Positions 33,318-43,175 of a stretch of DNA of 59,927 nt are shown here, piece by piece. The notes under the pieces are model-generated. The model saw only the letters and a program-made list of their open reading frames with translations, was not told the DNA's origin and made no database searches. This DNA comes from Palsa-459 sp035510855 (lineage in GTDB: Bacteria; Actinomycetota; Acidimicrobiia; Acidimicrobiales; RAAP-2). Numbering within the stretch: position 1 is the stretch's first letter; each line of letters opens with the position of its first letter. The DNA lies in the NCBI GenBank assembly GCA_035510855.1, contig DATKGG010000007.1, forward strand, positions 1 through 59,927, in the 5' to 3' direction. A program made the position numbers and the translations under genes.

Positions 33318-33884
33318 ATGTCCAACTACGAGCCGCTGCCGTCGTTCTCGGGGGAATCGACCGATGCCCCGGTGCAGCCCGGCGCCGCGGACTACGCAAC
33401 GTGGATCCGGCGCGTTGGCGCGTACCTCCTTGACGCAGTGGTCTTTACCGCGGTCGCCACGATCATCGCGGCTGCAACCGGTCATCACGATCTGCTCAAC
33501 ACGTTCAAGTACCACCTGGTCAATGGGAAGGAGCAGCTCGAGCCCTATGGGTCGGAGCTCAACTTCTTTATTGGGACCGGCCTCGTGCTCCAGGTCCTCT
33601 ACACGGCGTTCCTCGCCTCGAGATGGCAGGCGACTCTCGGGATGCGAGCGCTTGGGATCTACATCGCGAGAGAGGCGGACCACGGAAAGGTCGGACTCGT
33701 CCGCGCCGAGGCGAGGACCTTCGTGGTCCTCATCGCCGCCGAGGTGCTCCGACTCGTCGTGCGCCTGATCGCCAGCCTGGTCATCTTCCTCGACATGCTC
33801 TGGCCGCTCTGGGACGCGCGGAACCAGACGCTGCACGACAAGGTGGCGAGGACCGTCGTCCTGCGCCGAGTCCCTGGGAGCTGA
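33318..33884 (+). CDS. RDD-family membrane protein
   Basis: A 188-residue protein with RDD-domain hallmarks. Residues ~25-45 read YATWIRRVGAYLLDAVVFTA, giving the Arg then Asp in TM1. Two or three further hydrophobic segments follow. The C-terminal LWDARNQTLHDKVARTVVL is the conserved end. A 24-residue polar N-terminus precedes TM1. ATG 33318 is chosen for the AAGGAG at 33308-33313. The function of the family is largely unknown (proposed transport, e.g. ion antiport in some members). Confidence 0.87.
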   Translation: MSNYEPLPSFSGESTDAPVQPGAADYATWIRRVGAYLLDAVVFTAVATIIAAATGHHDLLNTFKYHLVNGKEQLEPYGSELNFFIGTGLVLQVLYTAFLASRWQATLGMRALGIYIAREADHGKVGLVRAEARTFVVLIAAEVLRLVVRLIASLVIFLDMLWPLWDARNQTLHDKVARTVVLRRVPGS

Positions 33885-33885
33885 C

Positions 33886-34422
33886 GTGGGGCTCCGACTC
33901 CCGCCGTCTGGCTTCACCGACCGCACTGCGGCGCTGTCGGGCGTCCGTTACGCGAGCTGGCTGCGGCGCTTCGGCGGGCTCGTCATGGACGTCCTGATCA
34001 TCTTGATGATCGAGTACCTGATCGCGGGGGTGCTCTCCTTCACGGGCGTGCACATCGCGAGGGGCTTTTACACGATCCTGTACTACCTCTCGATCGTCTC
34101 GCCCATCTTCCTCACGTACGCGACGCTGTGCCTCGCCAAGCTCGACGGCCAGACGCCCGGCATGCGGGTCATGCAGATCCGATGCGTCCCGGTCAGCGGG
34201 CGCGGGTCGATCTCGATCCCCCAGGCGTTCACGAGGTCGGTCGTGGTCGCCCTGCTCTTCACCGTGCCGTCCCTGCTCTACGGTCGCGGCGGGGCCCTCG
34301 TCTCCCTGGCGGTCGTCGTGATCCCGCTCGTGGCCTACTTCTGGCCGCTCGTGGACTCCCGCCGACAGACCTGGTGGGACCACGTGGCCGCCACCAAGGT
34401 CCTCGACGACCGCGGGTGGTGA
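33886..34422 (+). CDS. RDD-family membrane protein, second copy
   Basis: A 178-residue protein one base after the preceding RDD gene. RYASWLRRFGGLVMDVLIIL is the TM1 Arg-Asp region; GQTPGMRVMQIRCV is the typical cytoplasmic loop; WPLVDSRRQTWWDHVAATKV is the RDD C-terminus. Four hydrophobic stretches are visible. It resembles its neighbour in architecture rather than in close sequence, so the pair is an old duplication or a heteromer. GTG start. Confidence 0.86.
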   Translation: MGLRLPPSGFTDRTAALSGVRYASWLRRFGGLVMDVLIILMIEYLIAGVLSFTGVHIARGFYTILYYLSIVSPIFLTYATLCLAKLDGQTPGMRVMQIRCVPVSGRGSISIPQAFTRSVVVALLFTVPSLLYGRGGALVSLAVVVIPLVAYFWPLVDSRRQTWWDHVAATKVLDDRGW

Positions 34423-34472
34423 CCCAGCCGCCACAGGGTCGGGGCCGCTGGCGGATGGCGCACGCCCGGGCG

Positions 34473-34499
34473 TTGGCACTCGAAGACGGCGGCTGCTAA
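34473..34499 (+). promoter_or_regulatory. CIRCE operator, upstream copy
   Basis: TTGGCACTC, 9-bp spacer, GGCTGCTAA. Against the consensus TTAGCACTC-N9-GAGTGCTAA there is one mismatch in the left arm and two in the right. Predicted binding site for the heat-shock repressor HrcA. Confidence 0.65.
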
Positions 34500-34502
34500 C
34501 AT
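34473..34502 (+). promoter_or_regulatory. groESL promoter, overlapped by CIRCE
   Basis: TTGGCA (34473-34478) as -35 and TAACAT (34497-34502) as -10, spacer 18 bp. The upstream CIRCE element begins at the -35 box, so HrcA binding would cover the whole polymerase site. Confidence 0.6.
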
Positions 34503-34528
34503 TGGCAGTCGCAACGATCGAGTGCTAA
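34502..34528 (+). promoter_or_regulatory. CIRCE operator, downstream copy
   Basis: TTGGCAGTC, 9-bp spacer, and a perfect right arm GAGTGCTAA; two mismatches in the left arm. It starts two bases after the upstream copy ends and covers the expected transcription start, 23 bp before groES. Confidence 0.85.
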
Positions 34529-34550
34529 ACGAACGCCAAGGAGACGCTCC

Positions 34551-34844
34551 ATGAAGTTGAATCCCCTCGACGACCGCATCGTGGTCAGGCCGAACGAGTC
34601 CGAGGAGATGACGGCCTCTGGCCTCGTCATCCCCGACACCGCCAAGGAGAAGCCCCAGCAGGGCGAGGTGCTCTCGGTCGGCCCCGGACGCCGCGCAGAG
34701 AACACGGGCGACTTGGTCCCGCTCGACGTCAAGGTGGGCGACACCGTCGTCTACTCGAAGTACGGCGGGACGGAGATCACCGTCGATGGCGAGGACCTTT
34801 TGATCCTCACCGGACGGGACGTGCTCGCAACCGTCACGAAGTAG
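34551..34844 (+). CDS. groES: Co-chaperonin GroES
   Basis: A 97-residue heptameric lid of the GroEL chamber. MKLNPLDDRIVVRPNESEE, the mobile loop MTASGLVIPDTAKEKPQQG, and VVYSKYGGTEI identify it. An AAGGAG lies shortly before the ATG. Controlled by the tandem CIRCE sites immediately upstream. Confidence 0.98.
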   Translation: MKLNPLDDRIVVRPNESEEMTASGLVIPDTAKEKPQQGEVLSVGPGRRAENTGDLVPLDVKVGDTVVYSKYGGTEITVDGEDLLILTGRDVLATVTK

Positions 34845-34868
34845 TTAGCCAGATTCATACCGCACCGG

Positions 34869-34893
34869 GCGGGGTCGCCGTTGGCGACCCCGC
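34869..34893 (+). other. Perfect 11-bp hairpin between groES and groEL
   Basis: GCGGGGTCGCC, loop GTT, GGCGACCCCGC: an 11-bp perfect stem ending 20 bp before the groEL ATG. There is no following T run. It could be an RNA-processing or stability element, or a weak attenuator that sets the groES:groEL ratio. Confidence 0.75.
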
Positions 34894-34913
34894 CGATGCA
34901 CGTTGGAGGACAG

Positions 34914-36572
<1,659 letters not shown>

Positions 36573-36591
36573 GGAGCAGTCACTCGCGAGT

Positions 36592-36627
36592 CGCACGATG
36601 GCCGGGCGCACGCCCGGCCATCGTGCG
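36592..36627 (+). terminator. Strong hairpin after groEL
   Basis: CGCACGATGGCCGGGCG pairs with CGCCCGGCCATCGTGCG, a nearly uninterrupted 16-bp stem with a tight loop, 19 bp after the groEL stop. No T run follows, which is common for high-GC actinobacterial terminators. The remaining 36628-36776 shows no clear promoter. Confidence 0.85.
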
Positions 36628-36776
36628 TTGCGCAGTGCGCAGTGCGCTGCTGCAGTCGGGCGCGTGCGCGCTGAAGAGAACTCAGCAACCCCGATGCATA
36701 TTCGCGAAGGACTGCACTACCATCTCGTTGACCCGGGCTACATGGCCGTCGGGGACAACATGGAAGGAATTTGCGA

Positions 36777-37976
36777 ATGAAGAATCGCTTCCTCGGTGCT
36801 ACGGCGCTGGTGGCAGCTGGGTCTGTTGCGATGGTCGGCCTCGCGTTGCCCGCAGGGGCAACCGCCAAGCCGCACGCGCTTCCCACCTACACCATCGCGT
36901 ATCAGGGGCCGCTCTCAGGTGGCAACGCCCAGCTCGGACTGAACATGGTGTACGCCGTGCAGCTGGCCATCAACAACTGGAATGCCAGCAAGGGCATCAA
37001 GTTCAAGTTGAAGATCTACAAGGCCGACGACCAGGGCGACCCGAGCGTCGCGCCGGCAGTCGCGGTCGCGGTGGCGGCCAACTCGAACATCAAGGCGGTC
37101 GTCGGACCGGCGTTCTCCGGTGCGACCGAGGCGTCGCAGCTCGCTGCGTACTCAAGTGCGCACATGCCGCTCGTGAGCCCCTCGGCTACGGCCATCGCTT
37201 TGACCACGCCCACGTACAACAGCGCGCACAACTTTTTCCGTGTCGTCGCTGGTGACGGGACGCAGGGGACTGCGGACGCCACGTTTGTCGTGTCGAAGCT
37301 CAAGCAGAAGTCGATCTACGTCCTCAACGACGGCAGCTCGTACGGCGCCGGCCTCGCTGGTGTCTTCAACACGATTGCCCACAAGCTGAAGGCGAAGACC
37401 AAGTCGCAGACCGTCGACGGGACGACGGGGTGCAACGCCGGTGGCGGCAGCTCGACGGAGTACCCGCCGCTCGCAGCCACGATCAAGAACTCGGGCGACA
37501 AGTTCGTGTTCTACGGTGGCTACTACTGCGACTTCGGCCTCCTGACCAGCGCGCTGCACACGGCGGGCTACAAGGGCCTCGTGATGAGCGGTGACGGATC
37601 CGTGGACCCGCACTACATCCTGGACACGACGCCGCACTCCGCTGCGAACGGCGCCTACCTAAGCTGTGCGTGCACCAACCTGGGCGCCTCCGCGGCCGAC
37701 AAGGCGTTCACCAAGGGCTTCACGAAGCTCGCGAAGTTCCCGCCGGGGACCTACTCGGCTGAGGCGTTCGACGCCACGAACGTGCTCATCAAGGTGATCA
37801 AGGGCCTGCACAAGGTCACGCGTCAGAACATCATCAACGCGCTGCGCGCCAAGACCTTCAGCTACACGGGCCTCACCAAGACGGTGAAGTTCCAGGCCGA
37901 CGGTGACGCCGGCGGCTCTGCAGTCTTCGGCTACAGGGTGGAGAAGGGCAAGATCGTCGAGCTCGGAGCGATCTAG
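36777..37976 (+). CDS. livK: ABC transporter substrate-binding protein, branched-chain amino-acid (LivK/peripla_BP_6) type
   Basis: A secreted binding protein of 399 residues. ATG 36777 is chosen because GGAAGGA at 36762-36768 is correctly spaced; TTG 36771 is two codons upstream. A Sec signal peptide is evident (KNR, then a hydrophobic core LGATALVAAGSVAMVGLALP, then AGATA-KPH). There is no lipobox Cys, so anchoring is unclear. The mature part shows the type-I fold (YTIAYQGPLSGGNAQLGLN, VVGPAFSGATEASQLAAYSS, PLVSPSATA, YVLNDGSSYGAGLAG). Four Cys lie in the second lobe. Genes for both permeases and both ATPases follow. Ligand (Leu/Ile/Val or another small amide or acid) cannot be read from sequence. 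Confidence 0.9.
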   Translation: MKNRFLGATALVAAGSVAMVGLALPAGATAKPHALPTYTIAYQGPLSGGNAQLGLNMVYAVQLAINNWNASKGIKFKLKIYKADDQGDPSVAPAVAVAVAANSNIKAVVGPAFSGATEASQLAAYSSAHMPLVSPSATAIALTTPTYNSAHNFFRVVAGDGTQGTADATFVVSKLKQKSIYVLNDGSSYGAGLAGVFNTIAHKLKAKTKSQTVDGTTGCNAGGGSSTEYPPLAATIKNSGDKFVFYGGYYCDFGLLTSALHTAGYKGLVMSGDGSVDPHYILDTTPHSAANGAYLSCACTNLGASAADKAFTKGFTKLAKFPPGTYSAEAFDATNVLIKVIKGLHKVTRQNIINALRAKTFSYTGLTKTVKFQADGDAGGSAVFGYRVEKGKIVELGAI

Positions 37977-38005
37977 CAACTACCTCGGTCGATAGTCGAC
38001 CTGTC

Positions 38006-38039
38006 GAAGCCGGGTGTCCCTTCGGGGGCACCCGGCTTC
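38006..38039 (+). terminator. C(UUCG)G-capped hairpin after the binding-protein gene
   Basis: GAAGCCGGGTG pairs with CACCCGGCTTC, extended inward through a G-T pair and three C-G pairs to a TTCG tetraloop. It starts 30 bp after the substrate-binding gene and ends 9 bp before the first possible livH start. It may cause partial termination, so that the binding protein is made in excess over the membrane subunits. Confidence 0.8.
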
Positions 38040-38047
38040 GTCGCGTA

Positions 38048-39001
38048 GTGTCTGGCCCCACCAAACCGCCGACAGGGGTCAAGCGCGTGGCCAACTTCAT
38101 CGCTATAGGAATCTTCACCGGATTCATCTACGCGATGCTGGCACTGGGGTACACACTGGTCTACGGGGTGTTGCGGCTCATCAACTTCGCGCACAGCGAG
38201 GTCATGATGTCGGGCGCCTTCGCGAGCTACTTCCTCTTCCGGGTCACCATCTCGGACGTGACGCCCCCGAACGGGATCGTGTCGGTGTGGTGGATCCTCG
38301 CGGGGATCGCCCTCTCCGGCGTCGTTGGCTCGATCATCGCGATCCTGCTCGAGCGCTTCGCCTACCGGCCGCTGCGGCGACGAAACGCGCCGGCGCTCAC
38401 GTACCTCATCACGGCGATCGGCGCCTCCTACTTCCTGCAGTTCTTCGCCGGCAAGGAGTTCGGGTACTACCAGGAGTCGGTCAACCCCCCCTTCTCCAAC
38501 AACATCGTGTGGAGCCCGTTTGGCGCGCAGATCACGACCTACGACATCCTCGTGGGCATCGTCGCGATCGTGCTGATGCTCTTCTTGGACGCGGTCGTGA
38601 ATCGCACGAAGATGGGCCGCGGCATCCGCGCCCTCGCCCAGGACCAGCCGACCGCGAGCCTGATGGGCGTGAATGTCAATCGCACCATCTCGCAGACCTT
38701 CGCGCTCGGAGGCTTCCTCGGCGGCGCTGCGGGGTTCCTCTTCGCGCTGCAGAACGGTGTCTCGTTCTCCATGGGCTTCCAGCCGGGGCTCCTCGCATTC
38801 ACCGCAGCCGTCCTCGGCGGCATCGGCAACATCCGTGGCGCGGTACTTGGCGGCCTCACCCTCGGCCTCGTGGAGACCGTGCCGCTCTACTGGCTCCAGG
38901 ACGTGTGGCTCCAGCCGGTCATCGGCTTCGTGGTGCTCGTGCTCGTGCTGCTCTTCAGGCCGACGGGCATCCTTGGGGAGAATCTCGGGAGGACGGCGTG
39001 A
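38048..39001 (+). CDS. livH: Branched-chain amino-acid type ABC permease LivH
   Basis: A polytopic permease, 317 residues from GTG 38048 or 304 from GTG 38087. The latter gives MANFIAIGIFTGFIYAMLAL and has AGGGG 8-10 bp upstream, so it may be the true start. Core features: ALGYTLVYGVLRLINFAHSE (LivH signature), ILLERFAYRPLRRR, MGRGIRALAQD, GGFLGGAAGFLFAL and TAAVLGGIGNIRGAVLGG. About eight hydrophobic helices. Overlaps livM by 4 bp. Confidence 0.93.
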   Translation: MSGPTKPPTGVKRVANFIAIGIFTGFIYAMLALGYTLVYGVLRLINFAHSEVMMSGAFASYFLFRVTISDVTPPNGIVSVWWILAGIALSGVVGSIIAILLERFAYRPLRRRNAPALTYLITAIGASYFLQFFAGKEFGYYQESVNPPFSNNIVWSPFGAQITTYDILVGIVAIVLMLFLDAVVNRTKMGRGIRALAQDQPTASLMGVNVNRTISQTFALGGFLGGAAGFLFALQNGVSFSMGFQPGLLAFTAAVLGGIGNIRGAVLGGLTLGLVETVPLYWLQDVWLQPVIGFVVLVLVLLFRPTGILGENLGRTA

Positions 39002-41064
39002 CGCGTCTGACGCATCACGCCGTCATGTGGCTCCGGCGGTTCGTGAGCATCCTCGGGCGGCTGCTGGCCCCCATCGGCCGCCCTGTCGGTCGACTCGTGG
39101 CCCGTCTGTGGCGCCCCTTCGGGCGACTGCTGAGCCCCCCCTGGCGGATCGTGGTCCGCTGTGGGCGACTGCTGGCCAGCGTGTGGCACCGCTACGACAA
39201 CGACATCCGGCTCCTCGGCTGCTGCCTCGCGGGCGGCGCGATGCTGGCGATCATCACGGGGCCCGACGGCAGCGGGACTGAGCCGCTTGACGGGCTGAAG
39301 GGCTCGCTCATCTCGGCGCGCGTCTGGGACTACCTGATCTTCGGACTCGCACTGTGGTTGGTGATGACCGCCGCGCGCAAGGTGCGCAACGGCGAGCTGC
39401 CTGCCGCGGCGGCGAAGCTGCGCGGCGGCGGCGGAACGCTCCGCACCCGCTGGGACTCGATGATCTCCTCGTCGAGCGGCCGGCGATTCGTCGGGTCGGT
39501 CTCACTCGTTGTCTGCCTGCTTGCCGCGTTCGCACTGGCGAACCTTCTCGGCCCGTTTGTGTTCGACAAGTGGAGCCTCGGGAACCTGGGCCACCAGCTG
39601 CCGTATCCGCGAACGTACGCGTATCTGGTGCTCGCCGTCGCATTCTGGGCCGCGTCCGCGCGAGCGATCCTCGACCGCCGCGGGCTCAGGGGCACGTTGA
39701 CGGGCCGCCGCCGTGTCGTGCTCGCGACGGTCATCGTCGTCGGCTCGTTCATCGTGGCCTATGGGGGAGACCCCTGGCTCCCGACCCACTTCCACTGGAG
39801 CAACGTGGGCGACCTCTTCCTGCACTGGCCAACGTACGGATGGCTGGCGGGGGGCTGCTTCGCCGCACGGGGGGTGCTCGTCGCACCAAGGGTCGCGAGT
39901 TCCTCGCCGCCGGTGCTGCAGGCGTCGATGGCTGCCCGCGGCAGGCAGCGACGGTTCCTCGCCCCGGGGCAGGCACAGGTGCTCTACATCGTGGCGCTCT
40001 TCATCGCCATCGAGGCACCCAAGTTCCTGGCTGCGTACTGGCAGGACACGTTCGCGATCAACGTCGGCATCTACGCGCTCCTCGCGCTCGGACTCAACGT
40101 CGTCGTGGGCTTCGCGGGCTTGCTCGACCTCGGCTACGTCGCGTTCTACGCGGTGGGCGCCTACGTCACTGCGTACCTGTCCGGCGCGCTGCCCATCCAG
40201 CCGCCGCACGCATTGCTGCATCTCAACCCGTTCCTCATCGTGCCGCTCGCGATCCTCGCCGCCATGGGCGCGGGCATCCTCCTCGGACTGCCGACGCTGC
40301 GGCTCCGTGGCGACTACCTCGCCATCGTCACGCTCGGCTTCGGCGAGATCATCTACGCGATCTCGGAGAACCAGAGCAACTGGACCGGGGGCGGCCAGGG
40401 CACGACCTATATCCCGCCGTTCTCGATCAACTTCATCGGCATCCATGCCAACTTCGACACGCCGATCACCTTCTACTACGTCATCCTCGTCGTCGTGCTC
40501 GGGGTCCTCGTGCTGTTCAACTCGCTCAACCACTCGAAGGTCGGTCGGACCTGGGCAGCGATCCGAGAGGACGAGGCCGCGGCCGAGTCGCTCGGGATCA
40601 ACGGGCTCAAGTACAAGGTGATGGCGTTTGCAATCGGCGCGTCCACAGGCGGCTTCGCCGGCGTGTTCGAGGCAAGCACCGTTCACCTGCTCTACCCGTC
40701 GTACTTCGTCCTGCAGGTGTCGATCCTCGTGCTGGCAGTGGTGATCTTCGGAGGCATGGGCTCGCTTGCGGGCGTGCTCCTGAGCGCCGTCATCATCGAA
40801 GGCGTCCCCTTCTACCTCAAGTTCCACCCGATCTTTGGCTACACCGGCCAAGACCTTTTCCTGTGGCTCGGGGCCATTCTCATCCTGATGATGATCTTCC
40901 GTCCCCAAGGGCTCATCCCGTCGCGTCGCCGCGAGCGCGAGATCAACCTCGCCGAGCACGGCCTCGGCCACGCCGACTCGCTCTTGGGGACCTCCGAGGG
41001 CGTGCTCCACGGCGCGGACCGCGATCGCTACGCCGAGTACGACCGAGAGGAGTACTCCGAGTGA
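38998..41064 (+). CDS. livM: LivM-type ABC permease with large N-terminal membrane extension
   Basis: Residues ~325-650 are an ordinary LivM permease: YALLALGLNVVVGFAGLLDL, GYVAFYAVGAYVTAYL, LRLRGDYLAIVTLGFGEII, WAAIREDEAAAESLGIN, and FGGMGSLAGVLLSAVII, ending in RPQGLIPSRRRE. The preceding ~325 residues are extra. There is an Arg-rich region at ~10-65, then about five or six hydrophobic segments (near 72-90, 110-125, 165-190, 205-225, 240-260 and 285-300) with no family I recognise. Typical LivM is 300-420 residues; this one is 688. GTG 38998 overlaps the livH stop. A charged tail (REREINLAEHG to REEYSE) ends the protein. Confidence 0.9.
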   Translation: MTRLTHHAVMWLRRFVSILGRLLAPIGRPVGRLVARLWRPFGRLLSPPWRIVVRCGRLLASVWHRYDNDIRLLGCCLAGGAMLAIITGPDGSGTEPLDGLKGSLISARVWDYLIFGLALWLVMTAARKVRNGELPAAAAKLRGGGGTLRTRWDSMISSSSGRRFVGSVSLVVCLLAAFALANLLGPFVFDKWSLGNLGHQLPYPRTYAYLVLAVAFWAASARAILDRRGLRGTLTGRRRVVLATVIVVGSFIVAYGGDPWLPTHFHWSNVGDLFLHWPTYGWLAGGCFAARGVLVAPRVASSSPPVLQASMAARGRQRRFLAPGQAQVLYIVALFIAIEAPKFLAAYWQDTFAINVGIYALLALGLNVVVGFAGLLDLGYVAFYAVGAYVTAYLSGALPIQPPHALLHLNPFLIVPLAILAAMGAGILLGLPTLRLRGDYLAIVTLGFGEIIYAISENQSNWTGGGQGTTYIPPFSINFIGIHANFDTPITFYYVILVVVLGVLVLFNSLNHSKVGRTWAAIREDEAAAESLGINGLKYKVMAFAIGASTGGFAGVFEASTVHLLYPSYFVLQVSILVLAVVIFGGMGSLAGVLLSAVIIEGVPFYLKFHPIFGYTGQDLFLWLGAILILMMIFRPQGLIPSRRREREINLAEHGLGHADSLLGTSEGVLHGADRDRYAEYDREEYSE

Positions 41065-41900
41065 CCTCGCAAGCCGCGAACGCGGTCGTGACGGGCGCGG
41101 GCGTCGACATGATCTTCGACGTCCAGTCGATCACGATGCGGTTCGGGGGGGTCGTGAGCCTCTCGAACGTGTCGCTGCACCAGCGACGCGGCGAGATCCT
41201 GTCGGTCATCGGCCCGAACGGCGCAGGAAAGACGTCGCTGTTCAACTGCCTGACCGGTGTCTACGTGCCCCAGGAGGGCACGATCACGTTCCGCCCGACG
41301 GCGGGACAGTCCGTACAGATCGTGGGACGCAAGCCGCACCGTGTAAGCAGGGCCGGGATCGGTCGGACGTTCCAGACGAGCAGGCTGTTCGGCGCGCTCA
41401 CGACCTTCGAGAACGTGAAGATTGGCGTCGAGGCCCGTCAGCGAACGGGGCCGATCGGCGCAATGCTCAAGCTTCCACGCACCCGCCGAGAGGAGCGGAC
41501 AAGCGACGCGAGAACGAAGGACCTGCTCGCCTTTGTCGGGCTGCTCGACCAGGCAAACGTGCCCGCGAGCGCCCTCGCTTACGGTGACCGCCGGCGCCTC
41601 GAGATCGCGCGCTCGCTCGGGACCGAGCCCAAGGTGCTCCTTCTCGACGAGCCCGCGGCGGGGACCAATCCCACCGAGAAGGTCGAGCTGACCGAGCTGA
41701 TCCGCACGATCAACACCAGGCTCGGCATCAGCGTGCTGCTCATCGAGCACGACATGCGGCTCGTGATGGCGCTTGCCGAGCGGATCATCGTGCTCAACTT
41801 CGGCCAGGTCATCGCCGAGGGATCGCCCGGGGAGATCCAGCAGAACCCCGCGGTCATCGAGGCCTATTTGGGCGCGACCCACGAGGACGACGAGCGGTGA
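41061..41900 (+). CDS. livG: Branched-chain amino-acid type ABC ATPase LivG
   Basis: A 279-residue nucleotide-binding subunit. Walker A GPNGAGKTS, ITMRFGGVVSLSNVSL upstream, GIGRTFQTSRLFGALTTFEN (LivG-specific), the signature region as LAYGDRRRLEIARSL (usual LivG form), Walker B VLLLDEPAAGTNPTE and the H-loop IEHDM. GTG start overlapping livM, and a 4-bp overlap with livF. Confidence 0.95.
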   Translation: MTSQAANAVVTGAGVDMIFDVQSITMRFGGVVSLSNVSLHQRRGEILSVIGPNGAGKTSLFNCLTGVYVPQEGTITFRPTAGQSVQIVGRKPHRVSRAGIGRTFQTSRLFGALTTFENVKIGVEARQRTGPIGAMLKLPRTRREERTSDARTKDLLAFVGLLDQANVPASALAYGDRRRLEIARSLGTEPKVLLLDEPAAGTNPTEKVELTELIRTINTRLGISVLLIEHDMRLVMALAERIIVLNFGQVIAEGSPGEIQQNPAVIEAYLGATHEDDER

Positions 41901-42616
41901 GCGCCCTGCTCGAGGTCAAGGGCGTCGAGGTCCGTTACGGCGCGGTCCCCGCGGTCCGCGACCTCAATCTGTCGGTGAACGAGGGCGAGATCGTGACGCT
42001 GCTCGGTGCCAACGGGGCGGGGAAGTCCACGACGCTGCGGATGATCTCGGGCCTGCATCGTCCCTACGCGGGCATGGTCTTCTATAACGGGCGTCGGATC
42101 GACAAGCTCCCGGCGCACCAGATCGTCGGCCTCGGCGTCGGTCACGTCCCCGAGGGCCGGCGGATCTTCGGGGCGATGTCCGTGCTCGAGAACCTCGAGA
42201 TGGGTGCGTACCGGCGACGCGGGAACCTGTCGGAGGACTTCGAGCGCGTGTACTCGCTGTTCCCCATCCTGGGCCAGCGCCGCAAGCAGCAAGGCGGCAC
42301 GCTGTCAGGCGGCGAGCAGCAGATGCTCGCGATCGGCCGTGCGCTCATGGGGGAGCCGAAGATGCTGCTGCTCGACGAGCCGTCGCTCGGCCTCGCCCCG
42401 CTGATCGTCGAGCAGATCTTCGAGATCATCGCGTCGATCCGGTCCCAGGGGACCACGATCCTGCTCGTCGAGCAGAACGCGAACCAGGCGCTGCGGCTCG
42501 CGGACCGCGGCTACGTCATGGAGACAGGGGTCATCTCGTTCGAGGACGACGCCAAGACGCTGCTCGGCGACCCGAGGATCCGCGAGGCCTACCTCGGTGA
42601 GAGGCAGCCGAGCTGA
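41897..42616 (+). CDS. livF: Branched-chain amino-acid type ABC ATPase LivF
   Basis: A 239-residue second ATPase. VRYGAVPAVRDLNLSVNEGE, Walker A GANGAGKST, VGHVPEGRRIFGAMSVLENL (LivF-specific), signature LSGGEQQMLAIGRALM, Walker B MLLLDEPSLGLAPL, and VEQNANQAL. Completes the transporter. Confidence 0.96.
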   Translation: MSALLEVKGVEVRYGAVPAVRDLNLSVNEGEIVTLLGANGAGKSTTLRMISGLHRPYAGMVFYNGRRIDKLPAHQIVGLGVGHVPEGRRIFGAMSVLENLEMGAYRRRGNLSEDFERVYSLFPILGQRRKQQGGTLSGGEQQMLAIGRALMGEPKMLLLDEPSLGLAPLIVEQIFEIIASIRSQGTTILLVEQNANQALRLADRGYVMETGVISFEDDAKTLLGDPRIREAYLGERQPS

Positions 42617-42627
42617 GCGCCGCGCCG

Positions 42628-43092
42628 ATGCACCCGAGCGCCCAGCGGGTCGCCGACGTGCTCGCCGAGCGCGGCGCGACCGGCCGCGTCCGCGAGTTCA
42701 CCCAGGCGACCAAGACCTCCCAGCAGGCCGCGGCCGCGCTCGGGTGCGACCTCGGTGCCATCGCGAGCTGCCTCGTGTTCTTGGTCGACGGCCAAGCCGT
42801 CATCGTGATCAAGAGCGGGCGGCACCGCGTCGACACCGAGCGTCTCGCGGCGGCCGCTCGGGGCGCGACCGCTCGCCAGGCGACGCCCGACGAGGTGCGA
42901 CGCGCGACAGGCCAGCCGATCGGCGGCGTCTCCCCGGTCGGGTGGCCGGCGCCGATGCGAGCATTCATCGACGAGTCCCTCACCGACTACGACGTGATCT
43001 GGTCCGCTGCGGGCACGCCGAACGCGGTGTTCCCGACGACCTACGCCGAGCTCGCTGCGCTGACCGGCGCCACGCCGCTCTTGCTCTCGTGA
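42628..43092 (+). CDS. YbaK/EbsC-family aminoacyl-tRNA editing domain protein
   Basis: A 154-residue stand-alone editing domain related to the INS domain of ProRS and to YbaK. Seen: TSQQAAAALGCDLGAIASCL with the catalytic-pocket Lys in QATKTS, VIVIKSGRHRVDTERLA, the QPIGGVSPVGWPAPMRAFID loop, and IWSAAGTPNAVFPTTY. Such proteins hydrolyse Cys- or Ala-tRNA(Pro) and related misacylated species. Lies 11 bp after livF, possibly co-transcribed. Confidence 0.9.
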   Translation: MHPSAQRVADVLAERGATGRVREFTQATKTSQQAAAALGCDLGAIASCLVFLVDGQAVIVIKSGRHRVDTERLAAAARGATARQATPDEVRRATGQPIGGVSPVGWPAPMRAFIDESLTDYDVIWSAAGTPNAVFPTTYAELAALTGATPLLLS

Positions 43093-43175
43093 GGGCACGC
43101 AGGAGCCACTGGTAGGTTTCGCGGACGCAAGACTCCCCGGGTCCACCCCGCCAAGGCGCCGACGCCGCGCCAGCA

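Noticed and set aside
36728..36761. TTGACC as a -35 box for the substrate-binding gene
   Set aside because: No acceptable -10 hexamer lies 16-19 bp downstream, so I do not call a promoter here.
36598..36780. A short plus-strand frame between groEL and the substrate-binding gene
   Set aside because: It starts inside the terminator hairpin, has no ribosome-binding site and no similarity that I recognise.
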